Source of the DNA: Pelodera strongyloides
Taxonomy: Eukaryota > Nematoda > Chromadorea > Rhabditida > Rhabditidae
DNA length: 64,000 bases
Assembly (NCBI GenBank): GCA_036852015.1
Contig: JAANDG010000600.1
Coordinates: forward strand, 1-64,000
Direction of reading: 5' to 3'
Both the position numbers and the translations under genes were made by a program. Every line of letters begins with the position of its first letter. The stretch's first letter is position 1. The notes below the pieces were generated by a model. It had not been told where the DNA came from. It searched no databases and saw only the letters and a list, made by a program, of their open reading frames with translations. Below, in pieces: positions 19,726-33,500 of this stretch.

Positions 19726-21587
19726 ATGGTTTATATCCGTCCATTAGCATTCTTTCTCTTCATATAATCGTTAAACGAATAAAGATCATTCCTACGATTA
19801 AAAAAGGCGTTTCCAATAATGTAATGCCCTAAAAGCGCAAAAATTGATTTGCGTAGGACATCACCCAGTTTGCCTATCAACAAATTAGCTTCTGGGGTGT
19901 TACTGTAAAGGCTACGCACAAATAAAAACAACGAATTAACCCCCACTCCTCATAATAACCATAAAATGTGAAAACGACAAATACATATGAATACGATCTG
20001 TAATTGTCAACTGCAGCTTGTCTGAATCGTGTATGTCTCGGGTCGGGATATTCATTTATTGATGTGTTTTATCGATATACCATTCCACGCCGCCTGAGGC
20101 GACTTACATGGAAATATGATTGTTTTTTTCATGGACATACTTATATACAAAGTTTCAAACGTATCAGAAGAAATTCACTTAATAGGAAACAATTGCATAT
20201 GTATAGATATTGAGCTGCGAAACTCGTTTTATACCCGAACAGGATTCTCGAAATTTGCATTTCGTAACGCACATCGGTATGCAAATTAGGCTACAGTTAC
20301 TCTTTTATATAAGAAGAAGATATGTCGATCGCGGAATCTCGGGGTTAAACAAGGGAACTTTCCCCCACTTACAGTCTCAAATAAGATCTAAAGCTCACTA
20401 CTACTACTTACAGTCTTTATCAACTGGAGCGTGAGGAATACTTGAAATTCTTCGCCTGGCGTCCTGCCTGATTAAAAAATTACGCATAATAGATCACCAC
20501 TTCAACCCGGGCGGTCTAGCGGAATGCAGTACTCTTATTAGGTAACATATGTCCACATAGAAAAAAAAATCATAAATCCACGCATAAAACCGCGGCGAAT
20601 CTGGCTCATATCTCGCCATTGACCAAACAAGAACCAAGAGAAAAAATCAATAGACATGAAATTCATGAAATTTACAGAAAACATAAATGTTTTATTTAAA
20701 ATAGAACACCAGAACACCGATATAGTGTAGAACAAACAAGAGACAAATGAAACGTAATATAAAATGAGACATACATAGTATTCATTTAGTAAACGACCCC
20801 TTTAAAAATAAACGTTAGATTAGAATCGCCCAACGAAGTTTTCGTAAAAAAAAATTAAATTTCTTTGGAAAGGTGGGGAAAAAATGTCGCTTTGTGCTGA
20901 GTAGGACTTTTACTTTACTTAAACTTCATATAAATTATAATGTTCACGTACATCGAGAGAACACGTTGTCAGTTACCATAATCTTGGGTTAATTACTGTA
21001 ATATTATTTTTTGATATAATTATATAAAATATACGCATATTTAAGAGAACATAAAGTACTAACAATCGTGTCTCCGACGCTACTGCTACTGAAACTTTGT
21101 TTGATATGATTAAATAATTAGCGATAAGAAATATACAAAAATGTCACCGGGTATCATACCTATACTCTTTATATCATACCTATGCTGTATATTTTTCGAG
21201 GTAACCCATCAATGGTCTTTTGTCAAGTTGAGCTATTATAAAAACAGTTAAAAGAGAACTGATACTAATAAGATACATAAAACTACAATAAAACTACAAC
21301 GTTTGAACTCTAGCGAAAATAACATAATACAAAATTAAAAGTATCGGAAACGGAAACATAAGTCGATTGAAGCTTCCCTTTACGCCTTTACTAACCGAAT
21401 GTACGCTCAATTTCTCAAATAAGTATTTACGGTTTTCAGCATAAGCCAAGCCCAAAAGTACAGACTGAAGAGCATTTAATATTTACAGTATTCTGATCTT
21501 TAAATACAGTAAAACAGAATACAACAATACAGAACAGTACAGTACAGTACACTGCAGTAATACAGTAACGCTCTAGCTGATTAACCT
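19726..21587. other. Intergenic, repeats only
   Basis: Holds the second inverted copy of the 17936 element (20085-20313). The rest is AT-rich with no supported gene. The 3' untranslated region of the synaptotagmin gene should lie in the last few hundred bases before 21,588; I could not fix its poly(A) signal. Confidence 0.5.
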
Positions 21588-24529
21588 CTAGTCGTCCTCT
21601 TCCTTCTCTGTCTTGCCCATCAAAGTGTGCCATTGCACGATCGGACGTCTACTTACCAGCATCTCCTGCCACTGGGCATGCCCGGCGGCCGTCACGTTGG
21701 ACACGTGCTCAAGGTGCTCGGAGGCCAGCACAACCTACAAAGGTATCTTAAAGCGGTATAACAACTGGTTTTTAAAAGAATGTTGGATAACTGCATTCCC
21801 ATGCACAATATGCAAACGACTGCACGATGTACCACTAAATTTCGCGCTTCTACGACATAAACGCCCAATTCGCGACGGTGCACCATACGCGTACCAACTG
21901 AAACAATGTGCTTTTTCGCGCACACCTGGCGCCATCATTTACAACTTCTTCAACAGAAAGTAGTCGGAGCCGTGAGAACAGAGTAAACCATTATTTTAAT
22001 AAAAAAAAAGAATTAAGTTTAATCGGCACCGACCTCTCCAATAAAGTCGTTCTTGCTCATCTTGTCGTAGTCCCACACGCTGACCACCAGGTGCACTTTC
22101 TGAAATAAGCAAATAGGACTACAGAAGAATATTAAAGGGAAACACCGGCCGGTTTTTGAAACGCATCGTGGAAAACTGCATTCTTGTGCATTCATGATAA
22201 GCTGCCCGAATTTCGCTCGATCTTTCATTCTAATTTATGTTCATTTGCATGATCTAAATAAAAATGCAAGTATACACGATGTGTTTCAAAAACCGGCCAG
22301 TATTTCGCTTTAAGCGAAGGAGGCTTCCGCCAATCCGAGGCACCTATTCACTAACGTGATGACACAATTTTGAACACTTACACGACCAAAGCTTTGCAAC
22401 AAAGTAAGAAGGCGAAAAATAAGTGATCTGGAAAATAGCTGTCTTTATCCGAACCCGATATGATTTATTACTGCATATTATATCCTTTGCGGTTTCTCCT
22501 AATCCCGCAATGATTTACAGTTGCTCAAGAATTATCGCAGAGGGCGAAGCATGAAGCAAATAACACTAGATGTGTTTAGCATGAAGATAGTATCAAACCT
22601 GCATCAAGTGGTCCTCGATCTTGAACTGGAAACTCTCGTTATAGTACGGATTCAGCGTCTTGTACTTCTTTGACGTCTTCTTTTTACCCAACAACTTGCT
22701 ACCATGGAAGAGGTAGATTTTCACGTAGGGATCTGAAATTTGTAAAGTATGAAATTCGGGCCGGCTGGCTATCGAGTTCGCCTTGAACGCACTCGATCCG
22801 AGTTCGAATCTGGCGAGTTTCAACTTTGAAACCACAACACGGTGAGCGAATCATGGGCGATCCATCCTCGACCTAGCCCGAAGACGTAGGGTAATCTGTC
22901 ATCTGGAACTGGCCGCTTACTGCGCACAAATAGGACCTCTGCGGAACGATTGTTTTTGTACCATCCTTGACTTTGCATAGAATACTAGGATATGCGCATC
23001 ATATGAAAATTTCCCAAAGTAGGTACAATACTGCTTTAAACCACGGGCCTCTCTATATATTTATACCAGACGGCTACCGCCGCCTTAGGCATCTTTTTAA
23101 GATGCAGGAACAGTGAGCACATTTGTGTGAAACTTTTGCAAAGTATCTTGAAAAATCATGAAATAAGGTTCGATTTCGCTTGCTCAACACTGGGCTCCGC
23201 TCTCCTTTTATAGCCCTTATTGTTAGATATTATAATTTTCGTTTCGTTCACACAAACAAAAGACCAAGTAAACTCTTCTCCTTTATATAATAAGATCGTT
23301 TAAAATTTAAAATTTGTTTTACGCTTCAAGAGCTTGCACCTTTTATTCAAGGGTGAAAACACAGATTCAATGTTGCTTATGACATGTTCCGCAGAGGTCC
23401 TGAGCAGTAGGCGACGAGTTCCAGATGACAAATTGCTCGACGTCTTCGGGCAAATCGTTCTTCACTGTCCCTTCTTCTTTCTCTCTCTCCCTCTTTCTCA
23501 CTCGCAAGATTATAATTACGTATCTTCCAGTTTTCCCTCGCTTAACCAAATTACTACATTCGTTTTGTTTCCTTCCTCTTAACAAGCAATTACCCGGTTA
23601 GATTATTCAAGTGCGTTCAACCGTAAATTCCTTTTCTGAATGAAGAGCGTTCGTTTGTTTTTACATAATTAACAAATTATAAAGGATTCAAAGGAGATCT
23701 TTGAAAGTGCGATATTCACACGGACATTGAATTTATTTATTCGTATTACATACGAAATCTGCAACTTTCTTGAGGCTCACGTTGACACAAAACAACAGAA
23801 AATTGTATGCAATATTGGTGGAAAAAGTAACCGGTGCGTGCCTTAGACGTGTTACGATCACCACAAATGTGATATAAATTTAACTTCTTTCTAAAATTCG
23901 TTCAAGTACTTTATATCATCACATGCCCCAGGCCAGGTTGCGTAAATCCAAAAGAAATCCGGAAATAAGAGAAAACAGCCAATCGCGCACGATGGGTGCA
24001 ATGCACACTAGAAGCGCGCGAAAAATGTGAAGACCAGGAGAATTTTGTTCGCACACAGTATGCGCGTTTCTGGCGCACCAACGACCCACCGAATCCCGGA
24101 ACACACCACCTAGTTTATAATTATGACCAAAAAGCGCATGCTGGGTGTAAGCCTTGTAATAAAAACCATATTCTATTAACTGCAGGGGTTCTCACATACT
24201 TTTCATATATATGAAAAGCAATACACCAATTGTCATACAGTCACGCAAAGACTCCACCAAACCTACGCATAAGGTTATATTAATTTCCACCTACCCCATC
24301 CCTTTAAACATTCCTGACCAGATCAAAAAGTTACCTTTTTATGTCACTATTTGTCTAGTGGATTCTTTTTCCACTTTTCCCCCTTCGGCCCGGTTCCAAA
24401 ATGCGCAAATTGCATAAATTGGGTCGTTTTTTGTTGTCTCTTGTCCGTCATTTGGGAAGCGCTCAAATGCACAGGGGCCTATATTTCGGATGAGCGGGCC
24501 ATAGAGGGCCTAGAGGGCCTAGAGGGCCA

Positions 24530-24561
<32 letters not shown>

Positions 24562-27500
24562 GCCCACAATGGTCTTGATTAGGGGATAGACAAGTCAAGT
24601 GGATGGGCCAATTGGCAATTTCTCTCTCTCACTCTCTCTCTCTCTCTCTCTCTCTGCTCTCACTCTCTCTCTCGCAAAGCTATCCATCTTAATTACACCA
24701 TAGTACATACTCTACTTACTGCAAAGGGCAACAAGTAGAATCTGTCAAATAAGTTCAAGGGTGATTTTACTTGATGCTTTCTTGTGAACAACTAGTTCAT
24801 CACTGTTCATCAGCCAATAGATATAAAGAAAGCTAATGATAAGCAGACAGAACACAGAGAATGGAGATAGGCTTTTGCCATTTTGTCCCTTTACTTTACG
24901 CCTCACTAAAAATTGTTGTACACACATATCTATTAATCACATTAAATTCCGGTGTGACTTTTATTGTGATTTTTCCTTTCTACTCCGAGTCATTCACCCA
25001 GAGCCGAGAGAACGCCGAGAGAGAGCACGACGTTAAATAGGACACGCCTATAACCTACCCTAACGGTAAATTTTATTGGAACCGACCTCATATGGCTTTT
25101 TACCGAGGCCCTCAAATTAGCGTAGTACCAAACCTAGGGCTCAGGCTCGGGCCTAAGCCTAAGCCTAAGCCTTTTACTGAGAACTAAACCTACTCACCCG
25201 ACGATCCTCCAACGTCCATTTTCTTTAGATTCCTGGCCTCCATTATAGTGATGGTAAGGGTACCAGTTGCCTGCCGGTACCTTGTTGAAAAGCAGATGTC
25301 ACCAAGCCGCGATTCCTTCTAAATGTTATTTTATATTTAGTTATTAATATAAAGCGGTATAACAACCGGTTTTTGAATCTTATCTTTTACGACTGCATTC
25401 CTATGTATCTATGCTAACTCGGATGGGGTCGACTTAATACGTGTGTTTAATTTTAAAAAGGCGCTGTTGAAAAGCTCCATTTAGGCTTTAGGTAAAACAA
25501 TTGGGCGTTTTTCTTTTCAAAAAATCACTCAATTATGGGGTCTCAAAGCATCCCAAAAAATCGACGTGATTCTCTCATCTGCCGTATTTTTGCACGAAAC
25601 CTGATACAATAAAAAATATATACAGGTCCAATATAAGGTAAATTTTCCGCATACTTTGAAACCCCATTATAATTCCAGGTAGCTTGGACTAATTTATAGT
25701 CTGCTCCCGCTTTTTAGAGCTATTTTCAATCGGGCGCTCAGCTCAGCCTTCGTATTAGACAATGATAAACCATAAACGAGCCTCGCTCTTTTATAATAAT
25801 AACGTTGGATAAAAGCGGGATGATGATGTATTAGTGGTCTTAATGTGACAGACGATAAGCTCATGAATAATGTCAATTGGAATAGTAAGATCAACATGAC
25901 GGTTGGGAGCCGGGGATTCGTCATCAAAAAGATGGAGAATATTCGTATTCACCAGGTGGAAATACTGTATTTCCCCTGCGACTCTCACGTTAGAATACGA
26001 TTCAGTCCCTCGGGGAAAGGCTTCCACGAGTGAATCATAGTGGTAAATATGGCCTCTGTTTTGGGGATAAAGGATGTGATAGCACGCCCACGCCTCCCCT
26101 GGTTCATAGCAAGTTGACGCTATACCCCTATTAGATCATACTGAACATCAAGTCCAAAAAGATAAAGTACACTCATACAGTATCCTAAACTAAGACTATG
26201 GTCTTGCAGTTCAAGATAGCGTGTTCAGCCTAGGACATGTGGAAAACGTGCCCGGGATGCCGATTCATGTATTCATATTCGCCAGAGTTCCCAAGCTACC
26301 AATGTTTATACCTTGGGCCCGGTCCTACCTAATAAGGGGCCTTGCCAAGAGTAGGTACGTACTGCACTCCAGAAATCAAGGGAAAAGGTTTTAAAAAGAC
26401 AAAAACTCACCGAATTTGGGTCGTTGACCGGTTTGTTGAGCATACGCGTGAAATCCGAAGTCTGTCCCCAGTCCACAGTGTCGAGGTTTATTGAAAGTTG
26501 ACCTGAGGACGTCTTTTAATTTAAAGCGGTATAACAACTTGTTTTTAAAACGTATTCTGGACGTCATACAAAAATCGGCCGTAATATCGCTTTAATAACA
26601 TACTTTATCGAGGGCTTCTCACACAGCATTCAAATCCCCTGTCTTGATCGCAGACGTTCTTAGTACTGATGAGTAGTTCGACTACTACTAGTTATATGAC
26701 AAATTGCCCGGCTTATGCAGGTCTACTCTACCGTCTAGGCCTAGGTCATTTCTTTTGCCGGATACTCTTTTGTGTCCTACCGCATAGTAAAAAATAAGGG
26801 TACTAAAGGAAAATTAATTAATAAGCGTAATAACACCCACCTATCCTATCGTCCTTTGATAACCGATCGTAGTCGTACATAACGATTTGAAGCGTTTTAC
26901 TATGCAGCTCATTGAATGGTATCTGAAGTGAGTAATTAGGTGGGAAATTAGGTCAATTAAATCACTACCCAAGGTCTACTCCAGTCCCCATATAATTAAA
27001 AACTACTGATACAGTAATTCCACTCACTTCATTCCCTCTCCGAACTATAGGTAATTTCTCGAGCTTATATTCTTTAAAGCGGTGTTGTACGAGGTTTGTG
27101 AGAAGCATATAATAAACCGCAATACAGTAATCCTGCATACTTTCCAACATCACTATCATACAGCTTTAATATTTTTTATCGATAACACCCCCCTGGCACT
27201 CCTCTTGCAAAATCCTTTTTCATGTTTTTGAGTTACTGAAGCGTCCCCCTCCGATGCGTAAAAAAGCAGATCCATTAGAGAGCGCATGCGTACGTAGAGA
27301 CAGTTATGAATTATTGAATTATACCACATACTCTGTTCACGTTGGGCGAATCGCCAGCGAAAATATTTTCACTGACGAACCTGCCGTCTAAAATATTTTC
27401 ACTGACTAATCCGCCTAGCGAAGGTGATTTAATGACGAAACGCCTGGCGAAAATAATCATCAGTGGCGAAACGCCTAGCGAAAGTAATCATCAGTGGCGA

Positions 27501-30500
27501 AACGCCTAGCGAAAGTAATTTCCACTGGTGAAACGCCTGGCGAAGGTAAATTCAACTGGCGAATCGCCAGTTTATGCAGTTTGTTGATATTTGTGTACAC
27601 GCCGATGTGATTGTTTTTGCTTGGTATATAATGCTACTTGATATATATTATAAACTAAAATGATGTACTATGTGTTAGTTTTCTGCGGTATAATTTGGGT
27701 GGTGAATTATCCTGTAAGAATGTCGTCTGCATACACTGCGAGAGCATGGTACACTATTCGTAGCGAAACTAGCGAAGCGCCTGGCGAAACGCTGGTTGTT
27801 TAGTCAAAAACAGCGAAACGCCAGGCGAAAATTTTTTCAATTGGCGTTTCGCTGTGCGGGTGGACAGGCGTTTCGCCATTACCTTCGCCTGGCGTTTCGC
27901 CAAAAGGGAACGCAGTAAGCGATAAATATAATAAAGCTATCTCAACCACGCCGCTAGATAATGTGTGAACTTATCGTGTGTCCTTCGGCAAGGCAGTTAT
28001 ATAATTTCAAGTAATTATATAATTGTAATTACACAGTGATACAATTAAATATGACTTTTTAGAAAGCGTACTTCTTTATTCAAGAAGATTTTACCAAAGC
28101 TGACTAAACCCCGGTAGTGTGCGGCGAAACCCTGGCGCTAAAGTTTCGCGCAATGACTGTAAGAAAATTGATGCAGATACAGCTACAAGGGTGCACTGCG
28201 TCCTATCTTCGTCAGGTTTTCGCGAAAAGGTGTCAGTGCTCACGAGAACCTGGCGGCGAAAGACTGGCGAGGTGTAGGCACACCTAATTTTTCCCGCACA
28301 CCATCAGTTTTGCGCGTAGGAGCTTATGGCTTGTTCCGCTGAAGTCCCAGAAATAAACAGGATCCAAATTGCTCGTTCGATTAGGTTTCTGTGTTCTAAG
28401 CTTGACGTTCTGAGGCCATATTCACCACTACTCTTTCCTCGGGGAAATATTCCCTGAGGAGAGAAAATAGCATTCTAACGTGAGACATGCAGAGAAAAAT
28501 ACAGAGAATTCCCCATGGAGAATTGAGTGGTGAATATGGCATCAGTTTTCTCGCTCCCTCATTTTTTAAAGAATTTTTTTCAAGGTGTCCTTTAGGGAAG
28601 CACCCTTAGTGCCTTATTCAGGGCCCACTTAATCTCACATTACACATAGTGGGGCAATGGGAAGGAAAAACTAAAATATATAAATTTAAAAGAGGCCTCT
28701 CTTTTCGCTATTTGTACACCGTGTGAAAGCGTGAATACGGAACTATCAAATGGTCAGTGGTGCGCTGTTTACTGCGAGGAAAATATAAAAAAAGGGAAAA
28801 TTTGAGTCTCCCTCTCTCTCTCTCTCTCTGTGTCTCTCGCTCTCTCTCTCTCTCTGAGAAAGACAGGTTAAGCTAAGAGGGCACGTAACAAAGTTACCCA
28901 AGTAGAATATTACAACTCCGTTTTCCTTCAGGACAACAGCATTACCCATGAGCCCCCTCTCCACCCCCTCCATTTTTGTTTACCAAAATGAACTATTAAG
29001 TACTAAGTGCTCGAAGTGCAACAGTTTGCAGGTGAACAGAAAACTCTTTTTCCATTTATTTGCTCTCTCTGTCTCTCTCTCTCTCTCTCTGACAGACACG
29101 TTTGCTCTCCTAGTCTCATTCACGCTCTCTAATCAGTAGCTCTCTAACTCTCGACCTCTCTTCCTCTCATCTCTCTCACTCTCTCTCTAATTCCAAATTT
29201 TTACAAAATCACCTTACCGAGAATAGAAACGTCTCATTGTAGACTGGATTCAGAGTGTTTCGCATAATTTTCGTCTCAAACTTTTGTTTCTTCTCCGGTA
29301 GAATGTACAATTTGACGTACGGATCCGACATGCCATTACTGTCCATTGCAGGCAGGTTGCGCGCCTCGACTATGGTGACGGCGAGCTGAAAATGGGTAGC
29401 ACTGTAATACTATGCATTAGTGTTGGTTACCAAGGCGCTTATAGCGCTGGCGGTAGGGCGCCGGACTGGCATTTCAACCATTGTGTTAATGCGCAAGTTC
29501 GATTACCCGGGGTGTACTACTACGGTAGTTTATTGATGGCTATCTAATACAGAGGTACCGCAGCTCGATAGTAAGTTGTAAATGGGAGGTTATACTGTAT
29601 ACGGTAGTTATTGATTAGTTGTATAGTTTAGTGACGGCGCTAGTGTATTTTATCGTTGTGCCTAATCCCACGTAGATTCAATTAAAGTCGTTGAAATACG
29701 TTTCTAAGCAGCATGATAAAGTGGTCATGCTCTGCTTTTTCGATAATCTTGTGACTGCGTGATCGTTGATAAGTTGTTGAAGCTACTATGTTCTCAGGCG
29801 CGCAACGCGGACATGCGAATCCGCGTCCGCGGGAAAGAGATGGCTTTTTGACATGGGAAAGGCGGTGCAGAAAAGAGGGCGGGCTTGTTTCTCTCGTTTC
29901 GAGTTATTAAATGCAAATTTGCTATCTTTTCCCGCGGACAGGGATTCGCATGTCCGCGCTGCGCGCCTGAGGACCAGAGTAGTGACGTAGATACACACAC
30001 TCCTACCGGTAGGTAACAAAATTACTACCAAACAGAAGTTAAAGCGTATGACTCATGGGTTTTAAACGTATGCTGGAAAACCACACGCCCATGAATTACG
30101 TGCAATTTATGTTCCATCACGTCCGCTCGATCACACGTTTTAAAACCGCAGTCCATACCTCTTTAAACAAAGGAAAATCAATACGGTCTTATAAGCGGTA
30201 TTATAAATTATAAATCCTTGCGAGGGGATTAGGGGATTGGTGTTGTAAAGATCCTCAACTATTCAGAAATTATATTTGTTTTCTTTAGACTATAGAACTT
30301 TTTGTTTACCAGCAATTGGGCGCTTACCGGCCGGCCATACCGGCCATTCAACGCGGATAATTGGGTAAAATTTGTGTACAAATTTTCTGTTCAGCATATG
30401 GGTTAGAGTACGGTGGTAGTTGAAACTATGTCTAAGACTCTGCTCATAGCCTCCGCGGAACAAGACATAAGCTCACTTTGAAACTTTATTGAACCACCCT

Positions 30501-33500
30501 TGAATAAAGGAGCACGCTCTTTTAGTGTAAATATTTCTTTATAAAAAAAGACGGAGCTCGTTGTCTTTGTAGATTACGGCCCCCTCATTACAGTTTCTTA
30601 GAATGCACGATAAAGCATAAGAGTGGTTCCCTGTGAATATAGATTACTCCTTGTGACACGTTCCCTATGGTAATTCTCATCCTCTGGGGAGCCTCCCCTC
30701 CCCCTCAATATAGATCTCGAGGAAATTTCTCAAAAAAGGGAATGTTCTCACGATGTGAACGCTTCTCGATACATAATTATTATGTTGAAAGTGGGGAGAA
30801 ACTAGCGATATCAATTCCCAGGGGAGCTGAAGCAACATCCATCTTTCCTAGTGGAACGTGCTACTAACTTGATCTTATAGACCTGCTCATAGAATAGTAG
30901 ACAAATGGCATGTTAGTAACTTAGTTTAGTAGTATATATCTTCTTGACTTCTTTCTTATAAAATAGTAGTGAAATAGTGCGATCCTCAAAGACAGTATTA
31001 TCTGGTAAAAGTTGTAGCTTTAAGAACTTTATCTCTTATAGGTTTCTCTATAGTAACTTTAGGTTTAGGTTTAAGTTTTATTTCTTTTATTCATTTAGTA
31101 GGTCATGGTATCGCAGTGACGCTCTATCATTTTGTGGAGGATTTCTTGCAGCCTTTGGTGTAGATTTGCTCCACGATCTTCTGCTTTACCTGAGGCCGTA
31201 TTCACCAACACACAGGGAGCCCTCCCTATGCTGAATTTCTTCTGCTCTCGCACTCTCTACGCACTCTTTAGCTCCCTGGGGAGGCCAGGGAGGGCCTCCC
31301 AGCATGTTAGTGAATACACTCCTCTTCTTTGTCTAATATGTTTTCGGGGGTCCCTCGCCCCCTTTTAAGGAAGTGTATGTTCAAATGATTATAGGGATTC
31401 AGTGATTCCACACTCTGTAATCATCATGCCTCCCCTTTCAGAGGGTTGATTAGATTTGAAGTGAGTAGAGTAGAGGCGAGGGGGGGAAGGGAGAGAGAGA
31501 GAGACAGAGAGACAGAGAGAGAGAGGGGAAGAGAGAGAGAGAGAGCAATACAGAGAGGAAGGGCATAGATAACAGAAGTAAAAGCTGAAGAGAGTAGAAT
31601 AGAGGGTTGTAGTGCTCAAGAAGAATACATCAAATTAGAGATAGAGAGAGTGAGAGAGAGGGCGGGGAGAGAGACGCAACACCTAACACTCTGGATTATA
31701 GGAATGGGAGATAAAGTCGGATTAACATACATGGGATTAGCGTTGATGGATCGTTGTGGTATGACGTTGGAGACGGCATGATGCCTATATCGATTATTCG
31801 ATGAAGCTCGTGGAAGTCAAATTTTAGCATAATTAGTTGATGTTGGATTTTTTGGGGATGTCTTTCAATTAGAGGTCTCCGAAAACGAGCCATTAGTAAT
31901 GTGCGCTATTTATCTGATTTTAAACCGAATTAAGTTTTAATAAAGTTAAGCGCATAGGAAACGCTGTGACATCAAGACAGAAAATATTGAAAGTTTCTTT
32001 TTGTTTATCACAGTTGGTAATGTGATCTGTTGTCACTATCAGACAGTACAAGTACACTCATAAGAGTACGGTAGCAATGAGAAAGTTGAGTACCCAGCAG
32101 CACTCTCTGGAAAATCAAAACAGGGTTGAAACTAGAGAGTTACGTAAACTCCCTCGCAAAATGATTGTCGATCTTACCGTAAACGGGAGCGGGAGCTCTA
32201 CCAATCACTGAGAGCCGATGAGTTGCGCGCCGCACCATTTCGGGACACAAAATGCGCGCCGCAAAGGAATGGGAAACAAAATGCGCGCGGAATAGAAATG
32301 GCGCGCAAAGTGTTTCCCGAAAAGGTGCGGAAACGGTGCGGAAATGGTGCGGCGCGCAACTTGCGCCCCGCACCATTTCCGCACCTTTTCGGCAACGTTT
32401 TTGAAAGCGCTCGGAGGATCTGCCGTAAGTGCAGTTGTTGTACTAATATTTTTCCGCAAGCATAGGTCTCACATGTGTTGTGTAGCCGAGTGGTCTAAGG
32501 CGCTGTTCAGAGAAAGTATCTAACAAGAGTGTAGGGTTCGAATCCAACACGCTGCTTTCTTTTTGCAGTTGCTACTTTTCCCGCACCGTTTCCGCACCTT
32601 TTCGGCAACAGTTTGGGGGTGTTTCCCGCAACAGTTTGGGGGTGTTTCCCGCACCAAAACGGCAACCAGAGTCGGTGGAAAAACTTTTGCGGCGCGCATC
32701 AAATTCTTTTGCGGGAAACACCCCCAAACTGTTGCCGCGCGCAACTCTTGAGTTTCGTTGATACGAATAGCTGTGTTAGCCATTCACACTCCACACACAA
32801 ATCCACACACAAATACCGGCCGGTTTTTGGACAACTGCATTCTTATGCATTTATGCAAAGTTACTCGAATTTATCTCTATTTTTTTATTCTAATTTATGT
32901 TCATTTGCATAAGCTGCATAAGAATGCTGGTGCACTCGATGTGTTTCAAAAACCGGCCAGCATTTCGCTTTAATCTAAATTTCCTGCGGGGTCTGAGTTT
33001 TTTTAAAAGGTTATTGTTTTCATATCACGCTCCTTATCACAAAGAACACAACAACGTTAATTCCATGTATTCCCCGCTGATTAGCAGACGTTTTGTAGTT
33101 TTTCTCATGCAAATTATGATTAGGCGAACCAACATTCTAGCCCTCTAATGCTAATTACGGTAGCATGATATGGATAAATTAATCTTGTAGGAGAATCCAA
33201 GTATAACGGACATGTCTTTTACTAAAAACCCTAACTAGACAGATCTGAAGCCGGGTAAAAGCTAAACCCCCTTTTTCCATTTCTACCCAAATTTTTGCAT
33301 ATAAATTATTTATTTCCTAGTATTTGTTCCCGACACATAAAAAAGAGAAATTAAATTCCCACAAGGTGGGAGTCTTGGTTGACTTATCTATGACATTTCT
33401 CCGTTAGAAATCGATTCTTGATTCATAAAATCGTAAAAATGGGCATTTTATTGAGAAAATAGCCCTTCTAGTGGGTAATATATTTCAAAAGGAGGCATAG

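Noticed and set aside
21613..21963. Plus-strand ORF over the last synaptotagmin exon
   Set aside because: It is the antisense of the C2B exon (21734-21588), which has strong family identity.
32140..32783. Overlapping ORFs on both strands
   Set aside because: They reflect GC-rich inverted repeats without stops, with no splice context or family match.
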